A stretch of DNA of 64,000 nt from Prorocentrum cordatum. Taxonomy: Eukaryota; Sar; Dinophyceae; Prorocentrales; Prorocentraceae. Of this stretch, positions 1 through 10,601 are shown piece by piece. Under the pieces are notes generated by a model that did no database searches, was not told where the DNA came from, and saw only the letters and a list, made by a program, of their open reading frames with translations. Made by a program: the position numbers and the translations under genes. The stretch covers positions 28,501 to 92,500 of the forward strand of contig CAUYUJ010019895.1 of assembly GCA_963575745.1 (NCBI GenBank), read 5' to 3'. Numbering within the stretch: the stretch's first letter is position 1; every line of letters begins with the position of its first letter.

Positions 1-260
1 AAACATGGTGTTTTGGAACGACTCAGGATTGGTAGGGCGCAACAGCTACGCTGATCCGTGGCATCGAAGTCCCAAGAACGGCGTTCTCGCATGATCCAGC
101 ATCGTCAAGATTCAGCAGACAGCTTGATTCGTGGCGTCTCGGCACGCTTCAGGATCTTCAAACGGTTGTCTCCCAACTGGGCAGTTTCTTCCGTGAACAT
201 GAGTTCTGGCAGGGACCCATGAAGAGGATCTTGGAGGGAGGGTTTGTTCCAACATCGTTC
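1..260. repeat. Composite repeat R2, copy a (right part, cut by window start)
   Basis: This stretch matches about 1405-1690 and 13770-14040: the shared run includes a CAACAG(T/C)TACG block, GAAGTCCCA and a closing GGAGGGTTTRTTCCAAC, after which all three copies pass into pyrimidine-rich (TCC) DNA. The left part lies outside the window. No coding potential was recognised. Confidence 0.6.
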
Positions 261-500
261 TCGTCCTTCTCCTCCTCCTCTAATTGACCGCCCGGTGTTG
301 CTCCGCGTCCCCCTCCTCCCCCGCCCCTCTCCCCTCCTCGCAATGTCCCCCTTCCTTTCCCTCCTCCCCCTTCCTCTCCCCCGCCTCTCTCTCTCCCCTC
401 CCCGCTGTGTTCCCCTTCTCCCCCCTCTCCCCCCTTATCCGCCTCCTCCCACTCCTCCCCCTTCTCCCAATCCGCTTCCGTCCCTCGTCCTTGTAGATTA
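261..500. repeat. Degenerate (TCC)/(CCCT) pyrimidine tract
   Basis: Almost pure C/T on the plus strand. It joins the right end of R2 copy a to the left end of R2 copy b. Long reading frames here are products of the repeat. Confidence 0.7.
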
Positions 501-612
501 CTTCCTCCTCCACGTCGCGCCCCCCAGGCCTGTCGGAAGGGCAGGCCGGGCGTGTTGCGTCAGACTTTATTACCACTTGGCACCCTGAGGCTACACCCGG
601 CAGCAGTTTTTC

Positions 613-950
613 AGAGCCCCGAATCATCAGGGGTAACTCGGGTCAGGGATAACTCGGGTTCGTTTTTCGGGAATCCAAACCCGAGTTACCCCGGACCCGA
701 GTTACCCCGGATAACTCGGGCGTCCAGAGCCCCGAATCATCAGGGGTAACTCGGGTCAGTGGTAACTCTCGGGTTTCTTTTTCGGGAATACAACCCGAGT
801 TACCCCGGACCCGAGTTACCCCGGATAACTCGGGCGTCCAGAGCCCCGAATCATCAGGGGTAACTCGGGTCAGGGGTAACTCGGGTTTCTTTTTCGGGAA
901 TCCAAACCCGAGTTACCCCGGACCCGAGTTACCCCGGATAACTCGGGCGC
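613..950. repeat. 113-bp tandem array, three units, each a hairpin
   Basis: Units begin at AGAGCCCC, positions 613, 726 and 840 (periods 113 and 114). Each unit contains GGGGTAACTCGGGT twice, then a TTCGGGAATCC spacer, then the reverse complement ACCCGAGTTACCCC twice, so each can fold into a long hairpin. The related R2 copy at 13.4 kb has no trace of this array. Confidence 0.85.
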
Positions 951-959
951 CCAAGTTTT

Positions 960-1400
960 AAAAGATGGAGGGCGGGCCGCTTCCAGAATGCCATTCTCAC
1001 CTCAGCGCCTTGCACATTCATTTCAAACCGTTACAAGAGCTTCACGGGTTGAGAGCGGGTCGTTTTCAACATGTGGTTCTCGTCGTGCCACCGCACCCAT
1101 TTGTTCCAAACACTTGAAAGAGCTTCACGGATTGAGGGCGGCTCAGCGGCTCGTGTTCAAAATGTTGTTCTCGCCTTAGCGCCGTACGCGTTTGCATTGA
1201 ACTGTTGCAAGAACCTCGCTGATCGAGGGCAGCTCGTTTTCAAAATGTGGTTCTCGCCTCAGCGCCGCGCATAAGCGTATTAACATGTGAAAGAGCTTCA
1301 CGGTTTGAGGGCGGCTCGTTTTCAACATGTCTTTCTCGCCTTACCGCCGCGCACATTCGTGTAATCAAGTCGCAAGAGCTTCACGGATGCTTATGGTTCT
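960..1400. repeat. 83-bp tandem array, five units
   Basis: The block ATGTGGTTCTCGCC recurs at 988, 1071, 1162, 1245 and 1327 (periods 83, 91, 83, 82), each followed by a GCGCACATTCGTTT-like run and CAAGAGCTTCACGG. Four more units of the same family lie at 13442-13775. Confidence 0.8.
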
Positions 1401-1725
1401 CGTATCAGAGATAATTCTTTGGAGCGGCTCAGGATTGCCTGGGCGCAACAGTTACGTTGATTGGCGGTGTGGAGTCCCAGAAGTCATGTTTTGGCATGAT
1501 TCAGGGCGTCAAGTTTCAACAGACAGGTTGATTCGTGTCCCTGGAGTTCAGGGAACGGTGTCTTCGCATACGTCAGGATCTTCAAACGGCTGTTTCCCAA
1601 TGCGGCACTTTCTGCAGTGGGCATGGATTTTTGTATGGGGCTTATGAAAGGGGGAGCTTGTAGGGAGGGTTTATTCCAACACCGTTGATGAGTCTTGAGA
1701 TTTCACTGGCCCTTTCCTTCACCTC

Positions 1726-1835
1726 CTCCCCGTCCTCCTCTTCCTCCTCCTCCTCCTCCTCCTTCTCCTCCTCCCCCTCCTCATCCTCCTCCTCATCCTC
1801 CTCCTCCTCCTCTTCATGTTCCTCCTCCTCGTGAC
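1726..1835. repeat. (TCC)n microsatellite
   Basis: Interrupted CTC/TCC repeats close R2 copy b. Confidence 0.85.
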
Positions 1836-2214
1836 CCTTTCTTCCACCCTCCCCCTTCGCCCGGTTTTGCAGTCCGCAATCCGCCCTCACGCGTCCACCA
1901 CGGGGGCGACGCAAAAATGCGGGGGCGTCTGCGCCGACACTGGCGCGTAAGCTGTCCGTGTAAGGTCGCGCGTAAGCGCCCTCGTCTCCAATGTAGCGTT
2001 CCGCGCTGGCGGCCTGCGTAAGCCACGGCGTGAGACCCGTTTCGTCTCGTCGCCGGCGTGAACTCCTTCGTTCCGCCCCCCGACCCGGTCGACCGGAGAC
2101 GACGGTGGCGACGGCTTTCCGCAGCCGAGCCCAGTTGGCTCGAGGTTAGTTGACCAGGCCCAGGCTGGCGCTACTCTCTTTCGGCGGCTGCCGTGGCCGA
2201 GGCGGGAATTGGGT
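1836..2214. other. No gene recognised
   Basis: GC-rich sequence with short repeats of GCGCGTAAGC at 1945-2025. No domain was recognised on either strand. Confidence 0.5.
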
Positions 2215-2610
2215 CGTTGTCGTCGTCGTCATCGTCGTCGCCGTCGCCGTCGTCGTCGTCGTCGTCTTCGTCGTCTTCGTCGTCGTCGTCGTCGTGGCCA
2301 ACGCCGCCTTTGCCTTTGCCGTCGCCGCCGCCGCCGCCGCCGCCGCCGACGTCATCGTGGTCGTCGTCGTTGCCGTCGTCGTCTTTGCCGTCGTCGTCGT
2401 CGTCGTCGTCGCGCGCGTAGGCGGGGTAGGAGAAGGATGGGGAAGGGGGAAGGAGAAGGAGGAGTAGGGGAGGAGGGGGCAGAGGATGAGTGGAGGAGGA
2501 TAGGAGGAGGGGGAGGGAGGAGGACGGATGGAGCGAGGAGGAGCAGGAGGACGACGACGAGGACGAGCACGAGGAGGCAGGAGAGGGGGGAGAGAAGGGG
2601 AGGAGCGGAA
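2215..2610. repeat. (CGT)n microsatellite followed by (GGA)-rich purine tract
   Basis: 2215-2415 is an interrupted CGT/CGC trinucleotide array; 2430-2610 is a degenerate GGA/GGGA tract. The Asp-, Ser- or Val-homopolymer frames it produces are not genes. Confidence 0.85.
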
Positions 2611-2940
2611 GTAAATGGTAGTGGTGCGGCCCCGCATTGGGGCAGCCACAGGACGTGCCCGAGACCAGGTAACTCCACCTACACGTCGGACCCAAACTCC
2701 TCGTCCGCTGAGCCCGGGGGCAAGGCTTCCCGCCGGCACCCCATCAAGCATAATACAGCCCCTGACCCTTTTAACACGATGAGTTCGCTGCCTCACTTAG
2801 GTCCTCGGTTTTTAGGGCTGGCCCTATACGTGTGGGTGGTTTCGTCTGAGGCATCTGCAACAATAGGCCTATCCCCAACGTTTTTGGCCCTCCTGACTTA
2901 GGTCCCCTGCCATACAGAACCAGAGGCACTTGATTGCTTA
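2611..2940. other. No gene recognised
   Basis: Lower GC than its flanks and apparently unique within the window. Nothing coding was recognised. Confidence 0.4.
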
Positions 2941-3358
2941 TCAGCCCCGTCTCCGCACGCCTTCGAGGCCCGCCGTGTGCAGGCCGAAGGCCGCGAGGGG
3001 ATGCCGCCACGCAGCGACCCCCAGCAGCGGCTCGGTCGCGGCGCGCCCCACTGGAGCCGCAGTTGCCGCGCGGGCGCGCGCGATGGGCGTGCCACCGAGG
3101 GCGCTCTCCAGAAGTCCCATCTCCTCGGCGCTGAATGTCCTCCGCCCCTCCAGCGTCTCATGCTGGCGGGCGGGCCGGTAGCGCGGCCACCTGTCCTGTA
3201 TGGTGAGGCGCAGCTGCTTGCGACCAGCATGGCATTTGAGCCTCTCGCAGAGCGCCTGCAGGAGCTTGCCCGGCGTTCTGCCCGTCCAGACGCCCCCGCA
3301 GCCCATGCAGAAGAATGCGCCCGGTTCCTGGCCGCTGCACCAGGCCGCAGCGGAGCAA
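2941..3358 (-). pseudogene. Cys-rich transposon protein tail (fragment)
   Basis: The reverse strand encodes a segment with FFCMGCGGVWTGRTPGK then LCERLKC and a basic stretch, RLTIQDRWPRYRP. The paired cysteines suggest a small zinc-binding tail. I infer it to be the C-terminal part of the same old element that carries the RNase H fragment immediately upstream on this strand (3960-3522), because order and strand agree. The frame breaks near 3310 and no start is visible. The family is not identified. Confidence 0.35.
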
Positions 3359-3521
3359 GGCGTGTCTGTTGCTACGCGCTGCCCGATCTTGCAGCTCGCC
3401 CCTGCTGTGGTAGAGGTTGAGCTCGGGCGGGGCTAGGACGAGGATAAAGAGCGTTCCGGAGTGCTCTCAGAGCGCTCTGGGGAACGCTCGGAGAGAAGGC
3501 TGCGGCGCCCGATACATCTCG

Positions 3522-3960
3522 TCACGAGCCGCCGGCCGGATCTAGGAGATTCTCGACATTGATCCTCCTCCGAAGTGGTCCTCGTCCTTGCTTCGTCTTA
3601 GGAGCGGCGGCCCCGCCGTGTCCGGGTGGGCGCTCTGGGGCTCCTCCTCGGCAGCGCGGGGGCTCCGCGCCGGTGCGCCGCGTCGAAGGCGACCTCTGCC
3701 TCGGCCGTGGCGTCCGCCGCCTCGAGACTCTCGGGCCGCGGGCCGCAGGCCCCGGCCCTGCCGCGTGGCCCTTCCAGAGCTCTTCGCCCTCGGTGCCAGG
3801 GGGATGGAGGCTGGCGGCTCGTTTGGCCAGCGCGTTCGCGTGGCCGTCGGCGCGCCGTTCCTGGTGGGTCGCGCGGCCCGCCTCCACATCGGCCGGCGTG
3901 GAGTGCGCAGTCGTCGTGTGCGCCTCCAGATCGTCCGCCGTGAGCGCACCCCAGAGGGTC
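3522..3960 (-). pseudogene. RNase H domain fragment of an old retroelement
   Basis: The reverse-strand frame reads LWGALTADDLEAHTTT, then STPADVEAGRATHQERR, then GHANALAKRAASLH. This resembles the C-terminal third of RNase H: an AHxT...DVxAG loop followed by the catalytic-Asp helix (normally GNxxADxLAK; here the Asp position is N or A, so it is probably inactive). Upstream coding is cut at 3956 by H1a and P1; the open frame resumes at 12876-12992. RNase H would process the RNA of the replication hybrid. The domain call is moderately sure; the element type is not known. Confidence 0.5.
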
Positions 3961-4133
3961 GGCCACGCGCAGAGTGGGGAGGTAGAGGGGAGGAGGGAAG
4001 GCTTCTTAGAAGCACCCCTGCTCCTTAGAAGGCGCGGGCCTTCTCTATAGATGTAAGGCCCGCGCCCTCTAAGAAGCAACCTCCTTCTAAGAAGCCTTCC
4101 CCCCTCCCCCTACCCCCTTGTGCGCGCCTCCAA
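3957..4133. mobile_element. Hairpin element H1, copy a
   Basis: Long imperfect palindrome: GAAGGCTTCTTAGAAG (from about 3999) pairs with CTTCTAAGAAGCCTTC near 4085-4101, and GGCGCGGGCCTT with AAGGCCCGCGCC around a loop at about 4050. The outer ends (GTCGGCCACGCGCA; TGCGCGCCTCCAA) are also inverted. Direct repeats of about 27 bp flank it (3929-3956 and 4134-4160), consistent with a target duplication in the RNase H frame. Related copies lie at 14855-15010 and 61825-61998. Confidence 0.65.
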
Positions 4134-4160
4134 GACGTCCGCCGTGAACGCACCCCAGAG
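4130..4160. repeat. Target duplication, left copy, of P1
   Basis: 31 bp that recur at 12876-12906 with one mismatch (A/G at 4148). The first five bases are the right end of H1a, so H1a was present before P1 inserted. Confidence 0.8.
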
Positions 4161-4196
4161 TGGAGGGTTTCTTTGAAGGGCTTGGGCGACCCGTCC

Positions 4197-4326
4197 TCGT
4201 CTCCCCTTCTCCTCCTTCTCCTCCTCCCTCCTCCTCCTCCTCCTCCTCCCTCCTCCTCCTCCTCCTCCTCTCTCCTCCTCCTCCTCCTCCTCCTCCTCCT
4301 CCTCCTCCTCCTCCTCCTCCTCCTCG
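4197..4326. repeat. (TCC)n, left half of P1 core and 3' tail side of LINE A
   Basis: TCC/CTC repeats running from the left TIR of P1 to GGTCGGTCGGTCGG at the 3' end of LINE A. On LINE A's strand this is a (GGA)n tail. Confidence 0.85.
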
Positions 4327-4502
4327 GTCGGTCGGTCGGAACTAAAGGCCGGTTCGAGTCGAAGCCTCTCCTAGGTGTGGGGAGCAGGGCAAGGGAAAAT
4401 GGGCAGAGCGCTCCTACGGAGCAGGGCTGCAGGGCACGTGCAGTTAGACATCAGGGGTCAAGTCCACACGGAGGCCAACAGCAAAAAAGAGAGCGGGGGC
4501 CG

Positions 4503-5717
4503 TTACAATGCAGGGAACGGGTCCAAGGGCTTCCAGAACTCGAATCCACCCCCGAGCACATTCACCACTTCACCCTCATCACTGCACAGCAACCCTTTCC
4601 TCCACTCATGTGTGAAAGCGGACGCAAGCACATCATAGAACCCCGAATGCAACTCACTCTGCCAGTTGGGCACTCTCCCGTCAAGTCCCATGTGGGAGTG
4701 CGCTTCCCTGCAGACTCCCCAGCCTTTCTCCCTCAGCTCCCCTTCGAGGGTGTCTAAGGACACATTCCACGCGGTAATCGGTTCCCATCTAGTGTGCTGT
4801 CCAAACGTGCAACTATCAAGAACGTGCGAGGCCATCACTTTCTTTTTTCCCGCCAGAGCAACCTCGGGCACATCCTGAATTTTACAGCCATGTCCAACTT
4901 CGCGCTGTACAATCGAAGTCCACGGAACCTTGTGCAAGGCGGCCGCACAAGCGAGCTCGAGACAGTCTCTCAAGTATTTGTTCTCAGCCTTGACGCAACT
5001 TCGCTCTCTGGCGTTCAAATTGGGTCGGCCCCAGGCGCACTCACGATTCCTCGGAGGTTTCACACGGGCACCAAGGGTCCCTCTAAGACCAGGCACAGCA
5101 AAAAACCCTCCACACAATTTTCCTTCCCCCATCAGATCCGTCCACTTCTTTACATCTTGCTCAAGCCACTCCACGTGAGACACATGGATGAACTGAACAT
5201 GCACACTCAATGTCGAGCTCTTGGCCTCGATATGGTATTGAAAATCCTCCTCCTTCCTCTCTCCTGAGCTGACAATGAGAAAAAAGGGCGGAAGCATGGC
5301 GTTGGAGGGTCTTCCAACGGGCGCTTGCACAGCGGGCCTGGCGAGCAAACACACAGGAGCGTCAACCGTGGGAGATTCGTCAACAGCAATTTTCAGCGCG
5401 AGCGGCGGTCCGTAAACTGGGTGGGCGGCCTTTTCGACAACATCCTCATGTTTGCCAGCTTTCCGATTTTTACTCTGGCTGGCCAAACTGTCGAGTCTCC
5501 ATGACTCCACTTCAGCACTCGAGACGGGCCTACCCAGCCCATGCCAAGTCTTGGCACACACAGGTTGTCTCTTCAGATGTTTAACCAACCGACCATTGCT
5601 ATGAAACTGGTAACAACAGATCTGGCACACTGTGCCACAAGCCCACGCATTGGGATCCTCCGCGTTTTTTATGGAACTTCCCCTTATGGATAGCAAGGCC
5701 TTTGGAAGTTTTGGCAA
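4503..5717 (-). pseudogene. LINE A C-terminal region (zinc finger plus unknown domain)
   Basis: A 404-residue reverse-strand frame. Residues 31-54 hold CQICCYQFHSNGRLVKHLKR followed by QPVC, a C2HC finger. This second finger follows the C2H2 finger at the end of the RT frame, and the two frames overlap at 5599-5717, so one indel splits what was probably a single polyprotein. The remaining ~350 residues, including HIEAKSSTLSVHVQFIHVSHVEWLEQ, belong to no family I recognise. The region ends about 175 bp before the (GGA)n tail. Confidence 0.6.
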
Positions 5718-8373
5718 GGTAGCCGCACTCGTAGCAGAGGAACCACGGGGCAGCAGTGTTGCCTCCTCCAGCTTCCTCTATGCCTTCTGCCGTTTCTTCC
5801 AGGGGTTGAACACCGAAACCCTCAAGACGCTTGCCGAATTCAATATTCTTCTGCTTTTCAAGCTGCACGTGCAGCTCTCTCTCAGCAGCTTCACGCACTC
5901 CAGCAGAAAAAAGGGTTTGCGGCAGCTCCGAGCCGCGCGAATCCAGTCCATGGCCCCCCCCATGTCCAGGAATTCTCTTTTTGTCCAGGCGAGAGTTTAA
6001 CCAGTCGAAATCGGTTTTCAGCTCAGCCGTCCATCCCTTCTCATCCTCCCAAAGAGTGTCCAAGGCAACCAGCAGCCCACTCGGCGCACAGGACAGGAGG
6101 CGCGCCAAATAACGCAGCCTGGCCACCCTAAGGATGGCTCTGTGACCAAGCCGTCCAACTTTGGCCAGAACGCTGGCGTGGGATTGGTGGTCTTCATCAT
6201 TTCCTCTCAACGGCATCCCCAAAGCAGCTCTGTACGCGGCAGCCTGAGCCGCAGCAAGCCTAGCATGAAGCCGAGCCCCCATGGGGTCCCAAATCGCAGA
6301 ATTAAACCAAAGTTTGGACACCGCGAAGGCATCCGCGTACTTGACCCGAGTGGACACAGACAACACTTTTCTTTGTCCCAAGGCCACTTGGATGGGTCTT
6401 AGTTCCTTGCGAAGCACTCCCGTCCTGAGCTGGACCTCAGCCCCCATCCCCCCATCTTCCATGATCATCGTCCCCAGCCCCTTCATCTGCTTGACAATGG
6501 CAACCTTGATGGCATGCTTAGGGGACTGCACAAAGTCTCCTCCTCCCTCCATGGCGACCTTCCGTTTAGCAAGCTGGGAGCCTGGGCCCACAAGGGCCAA
6601 CGTAAGAAACGTTTTACTCGCGTTCAGCTGAAGTCCGAACCTCGAAACTGCTTCGAAAACTAAGTCAACTAAGAGGGCAGCTTTCATGTGCACATCTTCC
6701 GCCTTCTTGATCGCCCCCACTAGTGTGAGGTCGTCAACAAACGCAACCGAGTTATGGCCCTCCTGCCAGTGGGACTCATCAGAGAATCGTTTCTCAACTT
6801 CAGGCGGCTTCCAATCAAGCTCCAACTGCTGCGTTCCTTCTTCTATCAGAAGGATGATTGGAGTAAATGCGACGTTAATGTCGTCGGTGGCAAACACCGC
6901 GCCTGGGCGCGTGCCCAGAGTCGGGCGCACATATGATGTTGCATGTCTGACCTTCCAAAAAGCCCCGGCCTTCGTATCGCGCACCAATTCAAGACGGTGC
7001 TGATCTTCAACCATATTTTCAAGAATAGGTTGGCCCTCAAGGGCCATGGTCGCGGAGAAAAGGGCCTCAGGGATTTGAACAGTATCCAGGGCAGCTTTCA
7101 GATCCTCCTCCTCCCCTGGGAGCCTCAAAATAAACTGCTTCACCACCGAGTAAAAAGCGGCGGTAAGATCTAAAAACATGCCAATGGTGGACACCTTCAT
7201 CAACTTCTGCACACGAAAACGAGTGCGCACAAAGTGGCTCGCCATATCTGTGCTCTTGCCCTGCAAGCCCCCACGCTGAGTAGCGTGCATGCATTTCAGC
7301 AACACCCCCCGCACACGCCCCCTCAAGAATTTATGATGAACCTTCGCCAGCGCATTGGCAAGCAGAATGCTACGCTGGGCAACAGCCTTCTCCATCTCTC
7401 CTTTCCCTTTTAAAAAGGAAACGACCTCCCCCCTTTTCATCTCCAAGGGTTCCCGACCAGAGACCCCGCACTTCAAAACAACAGGAAAATACACCCTGAC
7501 CATGCCACCAGGGTCGATTTTAAAGAGGTCATTCGGCACCTTATCGGGTCCTGGGGCTTTGCCTGTTGGCAGCTGGCTAAAGGCTCTCTTCAACTTGTCG
7601 CGAGACATCAAATTATCAAGCTTCCTCTCAGCACGAGCCTCCAGCAACGTGCCTCGATCGTTGTACTTAGCAATAATATCAGACTCCGACGCTTCAATCG
7701 CCCTTTCGATGTGCCCGAAGTGCCGCTGAAGGTCATTCGCATCATCTTGTGGTGTGATGAGTGGTCTGCCTTCGGGGTCGCTTCTCATGGGAAACACTAG
7801 TGGCTGACGGTGCCTCTTACCCCCATGGAGCAACAGACGTCTAGCTATCTTCCATTCTCGCCGAGACAAATTTCCCTCAATGCTTGTGTTGATCAGATGC
7901 GCATTGTCCTCTAAGTGTGCCGAATAATCTCGATCAAGCGCATCTAGCAGCGGCTGCTGAGACGCAGCTAAAAACCACGCCAAGGTCAAAGTCCACTCTT
8001 CAGCTGAGACTTGCTTCCAAGAAAAAAAGCCAGCCTGCAATGCCAGGCGCGTCCAGATCGCTTCAAGCTCTCCCCACATGTCCCCCTCAAAGCTTTTCGC
8101 GCTAACCCCCTCCGTGTAAACATCACCTTTTCTGATGCTCTGGGCCACGTAAAACAACCTGCCCACATGCTTCTCAAAGCCCCCTTTGTGCTTCACAGCA
8201 TGCCTCGTTTTCTGGATGAGCCTCCTTATCCTGATCAACCAGAACGTGGGCCCCTGAATGTACTCTTTGCGTGGACGGACAGCCGGCTTCGCAAAGGCCA
8301 ACTTCGCTGCATCGAGTACTTGTCGATTGGCTTCCTGCAGCTGAGCATTCATGTCATATTGCCAACATGGCAA
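5599..8373 (-). pseudogene. LINE A reverse transcriptase
   Basis: 924-residue open frame encoding a LINE reverse transcriptase that copies the element RNA at a nicked target. Visible motifs: GKAPGPDKVP (271-280), the first catalytic Asp in MFLDLTAAFYSV (about 399-410), LGTRPGAVFATDD (486-498), and FVDDLTLVG (545-553), the YxDD-type active site. The C-terminal end carries a C2H2 finger, CYECGYLAKTSKGLAIHKG plus KFH. The frame is long and free of stops. It lies in the same frame as the upstream endonuclease, separated by one TAA at 8395-8397. 8373 is a TTG inside the open frame, not a true start. The following frame change at about 5650 removes the second finger. Confidence 0.85.
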
Positions 8374-8394
8374 CTCTATGGCAGCAACCTTTTC

Positions 8395-9636
8395 TTAAAA
8401 AATCTTGCGCGCTGCCTCCTGCTGCATCTTGTTGCAGTCAAGGTTGGCCCCGTGGCCTGCGGCCCGAGACGTCTGTACCTGCCATCGCAACCTGCCTAAC
8501 ACGGGGAAGTGGTCTTCACTTTTTCTGATGAGGTCGATGTGGTGCTGTACCCTAACCTCCCCTATGGATTGAAAAAGTTGCTTATTGACCACCAGGAAAT
8601 CAATCCTATGCTTACTCTTCGTTTTATTGTCCAGGAACGTGTAGTCGTTCTCATCCCCGAGGAACGTGTTAGCAGCTTTCAACCTAAAGTCCCCCAACCA
8701 CTCCAGCATTTTGAAACTCCCCGCCGAGTACGTGCCTTTCGTCCCTTTACACCCAGCCTCCTCGGTCCCTGGGCCTCCTGAAAGATGGCAATTGCCATCC
8801 ACAAAACAAAGGCTGGGCGTCCATTTCTCACACACCTCACGCATTTTAGCCCAGAAAGCGGCTTTGGTGGCTGGAGTGTTCGCTGAGTGGGGCGCGTGCG
8901 CCACCAATACGTACATGCTCACACCAGGTGCTTCAATCCTTGCCATGAGGAGTCGCGGCGCGGCAAAGACCACTCGCACATGCTGCATGCAGAAACAGAC
9001 AGGCTTGCCTCTAGCTCTTCCGTAGGGAATGCTCACGTTCAGCCAGAGCTCCACGCCTAGTTCATAATTCTCGTGGCCCGCTGAAATGCAACACCAGTCG
9101 CCAGCTCGCTTAGTACTTTTCTCGTTTCTGCCCTCTTGAATCCCCACAATGTGCACTCCAGACAGGGTCAGCTGAGACCGAAGCGCGGCTGCTCTTCGCG
9201 CTCTATTGCGCCCCTTCACTCCACGGCGAAAGACGTTCCGAATTGACTGAGTGTTGAACGTGGCTACCGTGAGATCCACAGCAACCGCAACATTTCTCGT
9301 CGGCGGAGCAGAGTCAGCTCCTGGTTCTTGGACCTGGGCGACGCACGTGGGCATCTCGCCTTTCATCTCACATTCATTGTGCAGAAAGTTGACCTGTGGG
9401 TAGGCATGGCCGTCCTGATCACCAGGCAGCCATTCCCACAGGCGCACGTTGTTGAAGTTAACAGCCTGGACCCAGCTTCTCGGGGTTTCTGGGGGAGGGG
9501 CCAAGAGCTTTCTCGCCGTAGCTTTAGCCACGTTGTCGGCCAACATATTGGCTGGATGGCCGCAGTGGGCCTTCACATGGCTGATGCTCAAGCAATTTGG
9601 CCTCTCGGGCCGTGAGCTCCCAGACAACCCCCACAA
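8395..9636 (-). pseudogene. LINE A endonuclease (EEP/APE type) with end of RNase H
   Basis: 413-residue frame. Residues 19-40, ISHVKAHCGHPANMLADNVA, are the C-terminal RNase H helix with its His and Asp. The endonuclease/exonuclease/phosphatase fold follows: TFNTQSIRN (about 126-134), GIQEGR with catalytic Glu168, VAHAPH (246-250), FVDGN (Asp280 and Asn282), HRIDFLVV (343-350) and SEDHFPVLG with Asp375-His376. All catalytic positions seem present. This enzyme nicks the target to prime reverse transcription. The frame ends at TAA 8395-8397 and continues without shift into the RT. Confidence 0.85.
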
Positions 9637-10135
9637 GCTGGGCTATATCTCTTTCCGACGATGGGGGGCTCGTGCCCTCTGCCGCCCGTATCGTCCCCAT
9701 CGGGTCGCTGTCGACTGAAACCTGGCAAGTCGGGCGCTCGGCGAGCACCCAAAACAAAGCTTGGAGCACGGCCAGGCATTGTAAAGTTGTGCTCGTGGCA
9801 CACGCTGGCGTGAGACCCATAGCATTGCACTCAGTCAAACCTCCCCTCATAACTCCTCCCAACATGCACGCATCCCCTTTATACAATATCACTACCACAG
9901 CCCATGCTCCCATCCCCTCCCCTTGTGGATAGTGCGAGCCGTCCGTGAAAAAGTGGATGCTCGTGGCGTCGGCGACGTCGCCGCACCACGGGTAGCTGAG
10001 CAAGAGTGTCTCAGCCTCCTGCTCGAGCAGGTTCGTGTCCAGAAGTTCTTGCACGCTCAGATGCTGGAAGGTCCCTCTCCCCTGGCGTACTAGCTGCACA
10101 ATCGTGGGCCCAGCTTCCTGACTCAAACCAAACAT
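9560..10135 (-). pseudogene. LINE A RNase H domain, N-terminal part
   Basis: The reverse-strand frame contains HFFTDGSHYPQGEGMGAW (first catalytic Asp), then TTLQCLAVLQALFW where RNase H normally has its catalytic Glu (TxAEL), then CQVSVDSDPMG (third carboxylate). The Glu site reads Leu-Gln, so activity is doubtful. The domain is completed in another frame at 9525-9580 (see the endonuclease entry), indicating an indel near 9590. RNase H degrades the RNA strand after first-strand synthesis. Confidence 0.7.
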
Positions 10136-10601
10136 GGGGGTGGATTCGACAGGCTAGAACTTCTGGGGAACGCAACATCCCTGCACTCACCAGGCTCAGA
10201 GCTCGTCCTCTCAGCTGCCACACCACACGGGTCAGAGCTATTCCCCCTTGATGTCGATGTCTGCTGCCCCAAATCGCGAAGTGTCTGGTCGGCAATCAGC
10301 TGGTCAGCCCTGCGATTTAATTGAATGTTATTGTGCAAGCATTGTTCCCTACTTGCCCTGGATAGAAAATCCCCACACCTTAAAATCGAACGCGTTCCCG
10401 AAGTGTTTTCGCCCTGGGTTGAAACCTGAGATGATTCCCGCCAGGTATGTTCACCCGGCTTGGTCAAAGGATGTTCTGAAAAATCAAAAGGAACTCTTCT
10501 AAGCCCCGAAGCCTTCACTCTGCTACTCACCTGATCACCAGCTGCATGAGCCCGCTGCCGTTGATGAGGGGAGTGTTGCTCTTCTCGGCGTGCAGGTCCA
10601 G
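10123..10601 (-). pseudogene. LINE A linker between ORF1 and RNase H
   Basis: An open frame without stops reads through this stretch (for example RRVPFDFSEHPLTKPGEHTW and CLHNNIQLNRRADQLIADQT). I recognise no domain. It overlaps the RNase H frame by 13 bp, so the two were probably continuous before an indel. Confidence 0.35.

Larger units (their letters stand above)
481..1725. repeat. Composite repeat R2, copy b (full)
   Basis: The left part (481-612) aligns with 13290-13400, for example CGTCCTTGTAGATTACTTC against TTGTCCTTATACATAACTTC. It is followed by a 113-bp array that copy c lacks, an 83-bp array that both share, and a right unit of about 300 bp ending at (TCC)n. The element is bounded on both sides by (TCC) DNA, as LINE A is. 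It may be non-autonomous; no protein was recognised. Confidence 0.6.
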
